A program made the position numbers and the translations under genes. The notes beneath the pieces were generated by a model. It ran no database searches. It had not been told where the DNA came from and worked only from the letters and a program-made list of their open reading frames with translations. 64,000 nucleotides of DNA, from assembly GCA_022702705.1 (NCBI GenBank), contig CM040421.1:76192121-76256120 (forward strand). Direction: 5' to 3'. The number at the start of each line of letters is the position of its first letter. Position 1 is the stretch's first letter. Positions 11,816-21,860 of this stretch are shown here, piece by piece. The DNA is from Papilionanthe hookeriana x Papilionanthe teres (Eukaryota; Streptophyta; Magnoliopsida; Asparagales; Orchidaceae).

Positions 11816-13805
11816 TGACACGCCTAAAATATATACGCTTTTCGCTATATCATTTTACTTATTTTTGATGATATTACACTTTAAAGAAAGGAATTTTGTA
11901 TGTTTTTTTGGTTTTAGGTACACGAAATGATGATTGGAGCAAAAGGAAGCAAAAACGGTGCAATTTGGAGCGAAAACGAGCAAGAAATGAAATTCTGGCC
12001 TGACACCTTTCGATAAGTCTTTCGATGCTTAATCGCTTTTACACTTATTGCATATTTTTTAATGAGATTACATTTTAAAGAAAGGTTGTTTGTATGCTTA
12101 TTTTTTAGGACTATCTATTACGAACGCAACGCAACTGAAATGGGGCAAAGCAGAGTTAAAACAAAGCCAAACGGAGCGAAACGGTGGAGCCGCGCAGCAG
12201 CCTGCTCGCCGACGGTGAGATCGATCTCGCCGACGGTGAGATTTTTCCGAGACCACCGGAAAATGGCCAAAAAGGCCGCTGACAGCGGCCTCAAACCCGC
12301 CGACAGCGGCCTGGACGACCATGAACCGACATTTGGCGGTTTTGGGCCAATATTCGACGTATTTGGACGCTTTTTTGAAGGGGTGCTTAAGGAGACTCTT
12401 GGAAATTCGTCCACACTCTTTAAAAATGACAAATTTGTGTTAGAAATGGGTAGATTAGAGGAGAGAAACAATAGAGGAAAGGAGAGAAAAACTTAGAGGA
12501 ATGTTTAGGATTCTTAGATTAAGAGTAGAAATGTAGATTTCTACCCTTTTGGAGAGATTGGAGAGGAGATTTTGAGAGAATTTGTAAGGGATTTCGCTAG
12601 CATTGCATGGATCGCCGGGAGACTTTATGGGAGAGATCTTCGTCTTTCTTTTAAGGGGAAAAAGTTAAGTATTGTTCTTCATTATCTTATAATTTTGTAA
12701 ACAATTATTTAGTGGATTTGCTTTTGTTAAATGAAGTTTCCTTTATGTTTTCTTCGTGCTTTGTGACGCATCTCTCTTACTCTTTCTTCTTCTTTGGAAA
12801 TAGTGGCATAAAAAGATTATGCCATTGTTTTCCTTTTACTTTTCTTTTGCAATAAGTAGAAATCATGTTTAGGATTTTGTGATGCATGGTAGAAGTAAAT
12901 TTAATTATAAATACGGTGGTTTTTACTTGCACTTCATTTACATTGCAATAAGGGCCCATTGTAGTGTTAAAATTCGTTGTAATTGTATTGACCCAAAAGG
13001 GCGATGTAATTCTCAACAAAGTGGAACCACATTCAATTTCCATGGATGGTGAGTTTCATGGGAATTGCATGCAAATAAATAAGGAAATATAATTATCGGG
13101 CGTAGAATTGGAGATTTTAGAGTGACAGACTAAAATCCTCAATTCGGTCATATCGTTTGGGTGCTGAAGTGTAGATGTTAGCCCTCAGGCGAGGGGAACG
13201 TGGGAGCTCCGAAGTGGCAGCCGGTATCCTCCCAGCCTTAGACGCGGATTCGGTAACCAAGCATAGGATTAGTCAATGTTCTTTATGCCCGGACCGAAAG
13301 GGTAAAGAATATGATTGCTCCTATTTGGCACATACAATATTAAATGCATCTCAATCCTATACATTATCTATTTCATTACATAAGAATAGTAGTTTTTAAT
13401 ATCTCAAAATTCTCCAAACCAACTCATCCAAAAGGGTTATCTTTAGAATTATTATTTGCATTTAGTTATAGTTACTATTACATTTAACACTTGCATTTAG
13501 GAGTAGTTGCTAGATAAAACACAATTTTAATCGACATTCCAAACTAAGGACTATTAGTAGTAGACTAGAATTTGACTAAAAGACCTCTTACTTCACTTCC
13601 TCGTGGGATCGATACTGGGGTTTTTAAAGAAAACTGTATATTACTTGAAACGATACGTATACTTGCGTAGTACCCCTAGTGTGTAAAATATTTTCTAATT
13701 TTTATATCATTTAAGATTTTGCGCGCTAGCCGCTATTTATAAATCAGGTCAAGTTTTTGGCCATCTTTTGGAAGTTAATTTACTGCGTAATTGCGGGTCG
13801 GGTCA
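11816..13805 (+). repeat. 5' LTR of element X
   Basis: 1990 bp, starts TGACACGCC and ends GGGTCA. The upstream part has a diverged internal duplication with the core ATTACA(C/T)TTTAAAGAAAGG at 11873-11891 and 12067-12085. A GC-rich segment follows (about 12180-12330) with repeated 'ccgacagcggcc'. The frame 12062-12496 is only partly preserved in the 3' LTR and is probably fortuitous. Near the 3' end is 'acttgaaacgatacgtatac', shared with the minus-strand solo LTR at 5923-7736. Confidence 0.92.
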
Positions 13806-13811
13806 AGTTTT

Positions 13812-13829
13812 TGGCGCCGTTGCCGGGGA
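13812..13829 (+). promoter_or_regulatory. Primer-binding site of element X (tRNA-Asp type)
   Basis: TGGCGCCGTTGCCGGGGA is complementary to the 3' end of plant tRNA-Asp, the primer commonly used by Athila-type elements. It lies 6 nt after the LTR end. Identity is from memory of the tRNA end, not computed. Confidence 0.85.
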
Positions 13830-14058
13830 AGCTTCGGTAAGAACTTTAGGAAAATTTTAGTTGAAATAATTAAGCTTAGAATTGGAAAACTGTAGTGTAG
13901 TAAAAACTGTTTTCTGTGAAAAGTGTTTTTATATGAAAAAGTGTTGTGAAAAAGCTTTTTGTGTGAAAAATAAGGTGTTCGTGAAAATGTTTTGTTGTAT
14001 TGAATATATTTCATCTATTATTTACTTAATTGTTAATGTATTGTTTGTTGTGTTGCGT
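13830..14058 (+). other. 5' leader of element X
   Basis: Short non-coding leader between the primer site and the likely gag start. The gag frame is open upstream to 13882, but the conserved-looking MRNKGF start at 14059 is preferred. Confidence 0.5.
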
Positions 14059-15642
14059 ATGCGAAACAAAGGATTTGTAGGACTTGTGTCTTATGATCCC
14101 GAGTTAGAAAAAAATAAAAAAATAAAAATACAGAAAGGACTCAAAAAGCTAGAAATGGAAATGGAAAACTTTCAAGATAATAACTTGGAAAATCATCATA
14201 AATCATTGAGCGATTACCTAAATCATACGATAGATGAAATTCACTCTAGTATACAAAACCCTGTCGTAGAAGCTGACGCATTTCAAATAAATTCTGAGAT
14301 TATCCAATGCAGTACGAACAATCGATTTGGGGAACTCCTTTAGAGGAACCACTATTTACACTTATCAAATTTTCTAGAACTTTGTGCTACATTTCGTTAT
14401 AATGGCATGTCAGACGATGCTGTTAGACTAAGGCTTTTTCCTTTCTCACTAAGGGATAAGGCTAAAATGTGGTTATACTCATTAGCACTTGGTTCTATTA
14501 AAAATTGGAAGGAGTTAACTCAAAAATTCCTAGCTAAGTATTTTCCACTTTCAAGGACTACTCAACTTAGAAACAATATTATCTCATTTTGTCAGTATGA
14601 AGAGGAATCAATATACGAAGCCTGGGAAAGATTTAAGGAACTCCTAAAAAAGTGCCCACATCATGCTCTGCCCGATTGGTTAATCATTCAAACTTTTTAT
14701 AATGGGTTAGTAGGATCCCTTAGGTCTATAATTGATGCTACCGCTGGTGGATCATTAATGTCAAAATCATTTGATGAAGCGTATGCATTAATTGAAGAAA
14801 TAGCTACAAATGAATTTCAATGGCCCTCTACAAGGGAAAATCATAAAAATGTTGCTAGTGTTCATGATACGGATACGATTACAATTCTTGCATCTCAGAT
14901 TGCTGCAATATCAAGGAAGTTGGACCAATTTGGAATGAACCAACCTAAATTTACTCCTGTAAGTGAGGAAAGTTTATTAGGGCGTATAATTGATTCTAAA
15001 TTATCATATGAGACTTTAAATACCACAAACAACCCATATTCTAACTTTTACAACCTGTGTTGGGAGAACCATCCTAAATTTAACTGGAATCCTACTACTA
15101 ATGGTGGAAACCAAAAATGGGAAAATAATCATATAAATCCTAATGGAAGTTGGAATAATCAGGGGAACACAAACTATAGACCTTCATATCCACCGGAATC
15201 TAACAATGATCAACAATTTGAGGGTAAGAAGATGTCTATGGAAGAAGTGGCATTGCAAATGGGAAACCAGTTGCAAAGTCAAAATGCTACAATTAGAAAC
15301 ATAGAGAATCAACTGGGACAAATTGCTAATTCACTTAGCAATAGACCCCAAGGAACACTTCCTAATAACAATGAGATCAACCCTAAAGAGAACACTAATG
15401 AACAAATAGAAGCTGTCCAATTAAAAAATGAAAGAGAGATAGAGGATGTGGTTAGAAAAGAGAAAGATGTTGTAAGAGAAACAAAGAAAAATAAAAGACC
15501 TGAAGAACATGTTTCTAAGGATCTGGAAAAATTAATATCTCCAACTAAAATCATTTTGGAAAAACCACCACCTCCATTTCCTCAAAGACTTAGACATCAT
15601 GAGTTGGATAAAAAAAATTTCAAAGTTCATGAAAGTACTTAA
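14059..15642 (+). pseudogene. gag: gag of element X, with one in-frame stop
   Basis: Gag is the structural polyprotein of the retrotransposon particle. The frame from ATG 14059 reads MRNKGFVGLVSYDPELE..., meets TAG at 14341, and continues in the same frame to 15642. From 14407 it encodes a textbook Ty3/gypsy gag core (RLRLFPFSLRDKAKMWL, then FLAKYFPLSRTTQLRN, then YEAWERFKELLKKCPHH), at about residues 1-140 of the 411-codon open part. An N/W/Q-rich region and then a charged, coiled-coil-like stretch (QNATIRNIENQLGQIANSL...) follow. The end PPPPFPQRLR is typical of the Athila gag-protease junction. It runs into the protease in the +1 frame around an A8 run (15610-15617), most likely an indel. 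With TAG read through, the product would be about 527 residues. Confidence 0.85.
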
Positions 15643-16126
15643 GAAAATAACAATAAATATTCCTTTCACAGAAGCTTTAAAACTGATGTCAAGTTATGCA
15701 AAGTTTATAAAGGATATATTAAACAAGAAAAGGAAATTTGGGGATTATGAGACAATTGCACTAAGTGAGGAGTGCAGTGTCATACTTCAGAAAAATTTTC
15801 CTTGTAAACTTAAAGATCCTTGTAGCTTTACAATTCCTTGTGCAATTGGAAAAAGATTATGTGGAAAAGCTTTAGGTGATTTAGGAGTGAGCATTAATGT
15901 GATGCCTCTATCTATATTTAGAAGGTTAGGTTTAATTAATATTTCTCCCACTACTGTAACCTTTCTTTTAGCTGATCGATCTATCATTTATCCAAAAGGA
16001 GTTATAGAAGACGTGCTTGTTAAAGTTGATAAATTTATCTTTCCTTTGGACTTTATTGTATTAGATATGGAGGAAGATAATGAAATTCCAATTATTTTAG
16101 GGAGACATTTCCTTGTTACTGGATAA
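15599..16126 (+). pseudogene. Aspartic protease region of element X
   Basis: Athila-type retropepsin, which would cut the gag-pol polyprotein. Visible: INIPFTEALKLM..., KRKFGDYETIALSEECS, PCAIGKRLCGKALGDLGVS with the catalytic Asp in the DLG motif, the LADRS flap-region motif, and IPIILGRHFLVTG at the end. It overlaps the gag end in the +1 frame. A TAA at 16124 stops it right after VTG, and the next conserved sequence (starting about 16153) is in another frame, so at least one further indel separates it from the pol linker. It keeps the family's typical length up to that point. Catalytically plausible, but not translatable as one polyprotein as sequenced. Confidence 0.85.
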
Positions 16127-16152
16127 GCTATGATAGATGTGCAAAAGGAGAG

Positions 16153-16950
16153 TTGACTATAAATATTAATGACCATGAAGTCACTTTTGATGTATTAAAG
16201 ACTATGAAATATCCAGCTGAGAGAAAAGATGATGATTGTTTTTGGATGGATGAAATTGATTGTTTAAGTAAAGACCATTTCCAAGAAAGTTTTGAGAGTA
16301 AGTTAATAGATGAGAATGAAATAGATTTTCATGATGATTCAAAAACATTACTTAAGGAAGACTGTATGTATGTTCAGGAGAGGTGTGAAATGATGGACGC
16401 TACCAAAAATAGTAAACTTTTAATTCCATTTGTTGAAAAATCTCATGAACTTAAGATGGATGTACCCCATACAATTTTAAAGCCTATCTATTTAGGGAAT
16501 TCATCTACACAACCAGTCTTTATATCTTCAGATTTGACTCAAACACAAGAAGAACTTGAATTGAATGATGAACATGATAAAGTTATCGAATTAAGACTTG
16601 GAAGAGAATTTGACGATATATTTCAAAAGAGCTTTGAGTTGAGAAAAGAGAATAAGGATATTGGAAGACCATTGGAAGAAATTCCTAGGGAAATAGAAAA
16701 ACCTATTTGCTCAACTAAGATAGATCCTCAATCATTTAATAATTATAAAGGTGATGAATTGGAAGATAACTTGAAACAGAAGAGTGACATAGAAGAATTT
16801 GATCCTGAATCTGAATTATTTAAAGAGAATCTGATCCAAAATTTGGGAGATATTGAATTATCTTATAAAGATCCATTTCTTATAAATTTCAAGGATGATA
16901 TTAATATGCGGATTGAAAAAATCAATAGAAGAATATTGGATCTAGAATGA
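16153..16950 (+). pseudogene. Pol linker frame of element X with RT-RNaseH-integrase missing
   Basis: A 265-codon open frame starts within the protease-RT linker (TININDHEVTFDVLKTMKYP), passes the linker motif YLGNSSTQPVFISSDLTQTQEE, which in Athila-like elements comes just before RT, and then changes into a charged acidic tail (REIEKPICSTKIDPQ..., ending RRILDLE). No RT catalytic motif, RNase H motif or integrase zinc finger or DDE motif is present. The frame stays open through the expected deletion point, so the loss of about 3 kb of pol seems to have kept or re-established an open frame. There is no ATG at the start; it would need expression as part of a polyprotein. The identity of the second half is uncertain. 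Confidence 0.6.
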
Positions 16951-18700
16951 AATACGAGGAACAATGATATAAATCCATCTGAAAAGGAAGAGCTGAATGA
17001 AAAATTACAATTTAAGGATTTTATAGGAATCCTTGGATCTGAAAATAATTGGGCGATTGATCAAGGATTACTTAAATGGAATTTTGATCCAGGTGGAATC
17101 ATTTGTCAAGCCCGCGACGTAAAAACCAAGCGCTTTATGGGAGGCAACCCATAGTTATCAGTGTGCTTTGATTTAGTTTGCTCGAGAGTCATGATTGTTA
17201 GTGTTGTATGGTGTTTTCTTTAGAGTGGATTGACTTAATCTTTATGTGTCATTATGGATTGATCAGTTTGATTGATGATTGGTAGATGTTTGGATTATTA
17301 GCAGTTTGATTTGATATCTGTCATGTGTCATGAGGGAGGTGATTCCTGAACTTCTTATTATGGCTAGAATTGATCTCTTGTAGTAATTGGATTAACGAGT
17401 CCACTGTGACTTGGGTCTCACCCAGACTTAAGTTTTACAAGAGAAATCATGAATTTCAAACATTTATAATTCCATCTTAATTTGTTACTTCCTTTCTGCA
17501 ACTTTATTTTCATTAGATAGGAGTCATGAACCTATTTGATGAATACTATGTGGATGATCTCACACTATCTTTATAAGCGTTAGAGGTGCTTAATTATAAA
17601 GATTAGGTGATGCTCGAGATTGGTGTCCGAAACCAATTTATCAGGGGTAATCTTATCTTTGGGATTATAATATATGAAATCATTTTAAAGTACCTAATTT
17701 ACTAGTGTAGTGATTCCGTTAAAAATTTAAGGTAACATAGTGAGATTGGATGAGTTAAAGGAAGAATTGACCTCATTTATCATTTGTGTTTGTATTTGAA
17801 TTGTGTGTTTGTGTTTATGTTTGTGTTACAACTTTATTTAGGTATTGAAGAACATTTTTATATTCCCTTGGTGAAACATGCTATGCTAGTTAGACTTTGG
17901 GTTAGTTAATTTCATTCTGGCATGATTAGTTTAGATTTACTTTCTACTGCATATTGTTCTATCCTAACGAATACTTGCAAATGATTTTGATAGACATTTG
18001 TAGTAAATAAAATTTCTAAATTGTTTTCTTCCTGCTTATATTTCTTGTACTGAATGTTATATATGTTAAAAATTAAGTTTGGGGGTAGGAAGAAAAATAA
18101 AATTTTAATGTGAAAATACTTCCTTTTAGTGTAATTTTATTACAAGCATGTTTTAGGCTAGATTTACTTTCTCCTATAGTCATTCTATCCAGATTATGCA
18201 TGATATGAATTTGATAAGATGTTGTAGTAGTAAGTATATTCAACCTTTACTTTTTCTTCCTGCTATATTTTATAGAATTAGTTGCAAAATATTTTAAAAT
18301 TTAAGTTTGGGGGGAAGAAAAATATTAACTCTTATTTGTTCTCAATTATTATATTTTCAAAAATTATTAGCATAACTTCTGGCAATTGAAACTCGCTTGA
18401 GATAACTAAAACTTTTTATTTCGGTTGAATATTATGGAAGGATTGGATGAAAGTTTTTAGTAATAAAGGTTAATTTTATAAAGGTAAGATATTTGGTATG
18501 AAAGAATTTGATTATAGTTAACTATTTAAAGTAAAGAAAACTGTATTTTTGAAATGTTAAGAGACTTAAAGTATTGTGTGTTAAGAAGAGATTGTGACTT
18601 TATGATGAATAATAAAGCTCATACCTAATTATAAAGTAAGGATTTGTTTCAAGTTCGAACTTTAGAAAGAGGAGAGTGAAGTTCAAAATCATTACAGGCT

Positions 18701-18826
18701 CTCCAGATATAGTAATCCTCATTAAAAAAAAAAAGAGAAAAAGAAAAGAAAAAAAAAGAAAAAGAAAAAGCAAAGAAAAATATTTATAAGGAGAAGCTTG
18801 AGGAGATGTCTAATCAAAAATTGGCT
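18701..18826 (+). promoter_or_regulatory. A/G-rich module in element X
   Basis: ctccagatatagtaatcctc, then about 50 nt of A with scattered G, then gagaagcttgagg and taatcaaaaattgg. The flanks match the TR-GAG modules at 29947-30067 and 9680-9806 in order and wording, including an upstream 'ttcaaaatc'. Function unknown. Confidence 0.65.
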
Positions 18827-19181
18827 TCACTTGAGTCACCCTAAAGGGAGAACTTGATTTCATTTCTGAATTTATATTTAAAGTATTGGCCTACATTCTG
18901 ATGAAGTTTACATGAACTTCTTTTTCACATAATCTTTCAAGGCATTTTTAATGTGACAAATTATGGTTTATCTTGAAATAAATAGAAGACTAGAACCCTT
19001 AGACTTGATTGTTGAATATTCTTATAATTGTAGTGTTAACCTGAGTTACTGAATTTCTTTCTAAAAATCTAACCAATATACTATTTTAAATAAAAATTTT
19101 AGTGTCTTACAGGTGAAAAGTACATTGCCTTGAGTTATATTTTTATGTAGTAAAAGTGTTACTTGAGGACAATTAACAGTT

Positions 19182-19196
19182 AAGTTTGGGGGATTT
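19182..19196 (+). promoter_or_regulatory. Polypurine tract of element X
   Basis: AAGTTTGGGGGATTT directly before the 3' LTR: the expected plus-strand primer site. Near-identical cores lie upstream at 18075-18085 and 18303-18314. Confidence 0.8.
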
Positions 19197-21185
19197 TGAC
19201 ACGCCTAAAATATATACGCTTTTCGCTATATCATTTTACTTATTTTTGATAATATTACACTTTAAAGAAAGGTATTTTGTATGTTTTTTTGGCTTTAGGT
19301 ACACGAAATGGTGATTGGAGCAAAAGGAAGCAAAAACGGTGCAATTTGGAGCAAAAACGAGCAAGAAATGAAATTCTGCCCTGACACCTTTCGATAAGTC
19401 TTTCGATGCTTAATCTCTTTTACAATTCTTGCATATTTTTTAATGAGATTACACTTTAAAGAAAGGTTGTTTTTATGCTTATTTTGTAGGGCTATCTGTT
19501 ACGAACGCAACGCAACTGAAATGAAGCAAAACGGAGTTGAAACCGAGCCAAACGGAGCGAAACGGTGGAGCCGCACAGCAGCCTGCTCGCCGCGGTGAGA
19601 TCGATCTCGCCGACGATCGAGATTTTCCCGAGACCACCGAAAAATGGCCAAAAAGGCCGCCGACAGCGGCCTCGAACCCGCCGACAGCGGCCCGAACGAC
19701 CATGAACCGACATTTGGCGGTTTTGGGCCAATATTCGACGTATTTGGACGCTTTTTCGAAGGGGTGCTTAAGGAGACTCTTGGAAATTCGTCCACACTCT
19801 TTAAAAATGACAAATTTGTGTTAGAAATGGGTAGATTAGAGGAGAGAAACAATAGAGGAAAGGAGAGAAAAACTTAGAAGAATGTTTAGGATTCTTAGAT
19901 TAAGAGTAGAAATGTAGATTTCTACCCTTTTGGAGAGATTGGAGAGGAGATTTTGAGAGAATTTGTAAGCGATTTCGCTAGCATTGCATGGATCGCCGGG
20001 AGACTTTATGGGAGAGATCTTCGTCTTTCTTTCAAGGGGAAAAAGCTAAGTATTGTTCTTCATTATCTTATAATTTTGTAAACAATTATTTAGTGGATTT
20101 GCTTTTGTTAAATGAAGTTTCCTTTATGTTTTCTTCGTGCTTTGTGACACATCTCTCTTACTCTTTCTTCTTATTTGGAAATAGTGGCATAAGAAGATTA
20201 TGTCATTGTTTTCCTTTTACTTTTCTTTTGCAATGAGTAGAAATCATGTTTAGGATTTTGTGATGCATGGTAGAAGTAAATTTAATTATAAATGTGATGG
20301 TTTTTACTTGCACTTCATTTACATTGCAATAAGGGCCCATTGTAGTGTTAAAATTCGTTGTAATTGTATTGACCCGAAAGGGCGGTGTAATTCTCAACAA
20401 AGTGGAACCACATTCAATTTCCATGGATGGTGAATTTCATGGGAATTGAATGCAAATAAATAGGGAAATATAATTATCGGGCGTAGAATTGGAGATTTTA
20501 GAGTGACAGGCTAAAATCCTTAATTCGGTCCTATCGTTTGGGTGCTGAAGTGTAGATGTTAGCCCTCGGGCGAGGGGAACGTGGGAGCTCCGAAGTGGCG
20601 ACGGTATCCTCCCGTGCCCAGCCGCAGATTCGGTAACTAAGCATAGGATTAGTCGATGTTCTTTATGCACGGACCAAAGGGTAAAGAATATGATTGCTCC
20701 TATTTGGCACATATAATATTAAATGCATCTCAATCCTATACATTATCTATTTCATTACATAAGAATAGTAGTTTTTAATATCTCAAAATTCTCCAAACCA
20801 ACTCATCCAAGAAGGGTTATCTTTAGAATTATTATTTGCATTTAGTTATAGTTACTATTACATTTAACACTTGCATTTAGGAGTAGTTGCTAGATAAAAC
20901 ACAATTTTAATCGACATTCCAAACTAAGGACTATTAGTAGTAGACTAGAATTTGACTAAAAGACCTCTTACTTCACTTCCTCGTGGGATCGATACTGGGG
21001 TTTTTAAAGAAAACTCTATATTACTTGAAACGATACGTATACTTGCGTAGTACCCCTAGTGTGTAAAATATTTTCTAATTTTTATATCATTTAAGATTTT
21101 GCGTTCTAGCCGCTATTTATAAATCAGATCAAGTTTTTGGCCATCTTTTGGAAGTTAATTTACTGCGTAATTGCGGGTCGGGTCA
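19197..21185 (+). repeat. 3' LTR of element X
   Basis: 1989 bp matching 11816-13805 with about 2-3% differences in stretches compared by eye, ending GGGTCA before the TSD. The short frames at 19479-19877 are the LTR's GC-rich segment and are not supported as genes. Confidence 0.92.
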
Positions 21186-21190
21186 CAAGC
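21186..21190 (+). repeat. Right TSD of element X
   Basis: caagc; after it the element A LTR resumes in register with 34990. Confidence 0.9.
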
Positions 21191-21395
21191 CAAAACCATT
21201 TATTGACCCAAATTGGACAAAAAATGCTCCTTACACCCATGCCATTTAAATCCTTGACTTTACACATGGCATAACCCAATTGATTGCACCAACATCAAGC
21301 TCAATCATGTGAGTTTTTCTCAGCCAAAAAGAAAACCTTGATGAATGAACCAAATCAACCCCCATGGCCACCCAAAGCTGCACCATAACCTTCCT

Positions 21396-21403
21396 TATTT
21401 AAA
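21396..21403 (+). promoter_or_regulatory. Putative TATA box in LTR2
   Basis: TATTTAAA in the context ccttatttaaaccccacc; the same context is in LTR3 (35195-35202), and TATTTAAA is also kept in LTR4 (43360-43367). Confidence 0.45.
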
Positions 21404-21535
21404 CCCCACCTCCATGGCCAAGAGGAGGAGATGCAAGATTTACCTTGGGGAGACCATGCCAAATTGTTCCCAAAGCTTCTCCAAGCATTTCTAAGCTCAA
21501 TCCAACCATTTCCATCGAGGCCTCACCTCTTGGAC

Positions 21536-21545
21536 AAAGGTATCA
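21536..21545 (+). promoter_or_regulatory. Putative splice donor in LTR2
   Basis: AAAG|GTATCA with GT at 21540, about 140 bp after the TATA-like site. It is conserved in LTR3 (GT at 35340) and LTR4 (43504), and in LTR5 as the stronger AAAG|GTGAGT (50391). Confidence 0.45.
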
Positions 21546-21850
21546 AATTTTTTCTCCTCCAACCGAGCATGTTTTAATTTTCTGTAATTATTCACATGCT
21601 TTAAGTATATCATCAACGTATAGATGTGTGCTACTCGATTAGACAATCATTTTAAAAAAAATTCATTCAATTTCGTTGAGAATCAAGGGAGATATCAAGG
21701 TTTGAAGTTGGACGGTTTTGAGTGAATAGAACAAGGAAGGAGGAGCAACGAGCTCGTCCGATCGGGCATGTATCCGACGGACGGCGCCGATGGAGTTGGA
21801 CGACGACTTCATCCGTGAACGAGCGACCATGCCGGCCCGGTAGCGAGCGC

Positions 21851-21860
21851 GACACGTGTC
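21851..21860. promoter_or_regulatory. Palindromic G-box in LTR2
   Basis: GACACGTGTC at the end of a GC-rich block. It recurs at 35646-35655 (LTR3) and 43820-43829 (LTR4), and as GACACGTGGC at 50937-50946 (LTR5). CACGTG is the core bound by plant bZIP and bHLH factors. Confidence 0.5.

Larger units (their letters stand above)
16951..19196 (+). other. Non-coding 3' part of element X
   Basis: At about 17100-17154 a short frame ending IICQARDVKTKRFMGGNP resembles the sequence after pol in Athila-like elements ('gcgacgtaaaaaccaagcgct...gggaggcaaccca'). The rest has no supported gene. It holds three copies of the polypurine-type motif AAGTTTGGGGG (18075, 18303, 19182) and one A/G-rich module (18701-18826). 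No env-like frame is seen. Confidence 0.65.
11816..21185 (+). mobile_element. Element X: Athila-like Ty3/gypsy retrotransposon lacking RT, RNase H and integrase
   Basis: A 9370-bp element with LTRs 11816-13805 and 19197-21185 (TGACACGCC...GGGTCA), TSD caagc, tRNA-Asp type PBS, gag, aspartic protease and a pol linker frame, but no RT, RNase H or integrase. LTRs differ by about 2-3% in stretches compared by eye, so this is the most recent insertion of the nest. It sits in the upstream part of element A's 5' LTR and would separate that LTR's 5' end from its TATA-like site. Confidence 0.92.

Noticed and set aside
12062..12496. 144-codon frame in the 5' LTR of element X
   Set aside because: Only the C-terminal half is open in the 3' LTR (19644-19877); overlapping frames on the other strand are equally long, as expected of a GC-rich segment.
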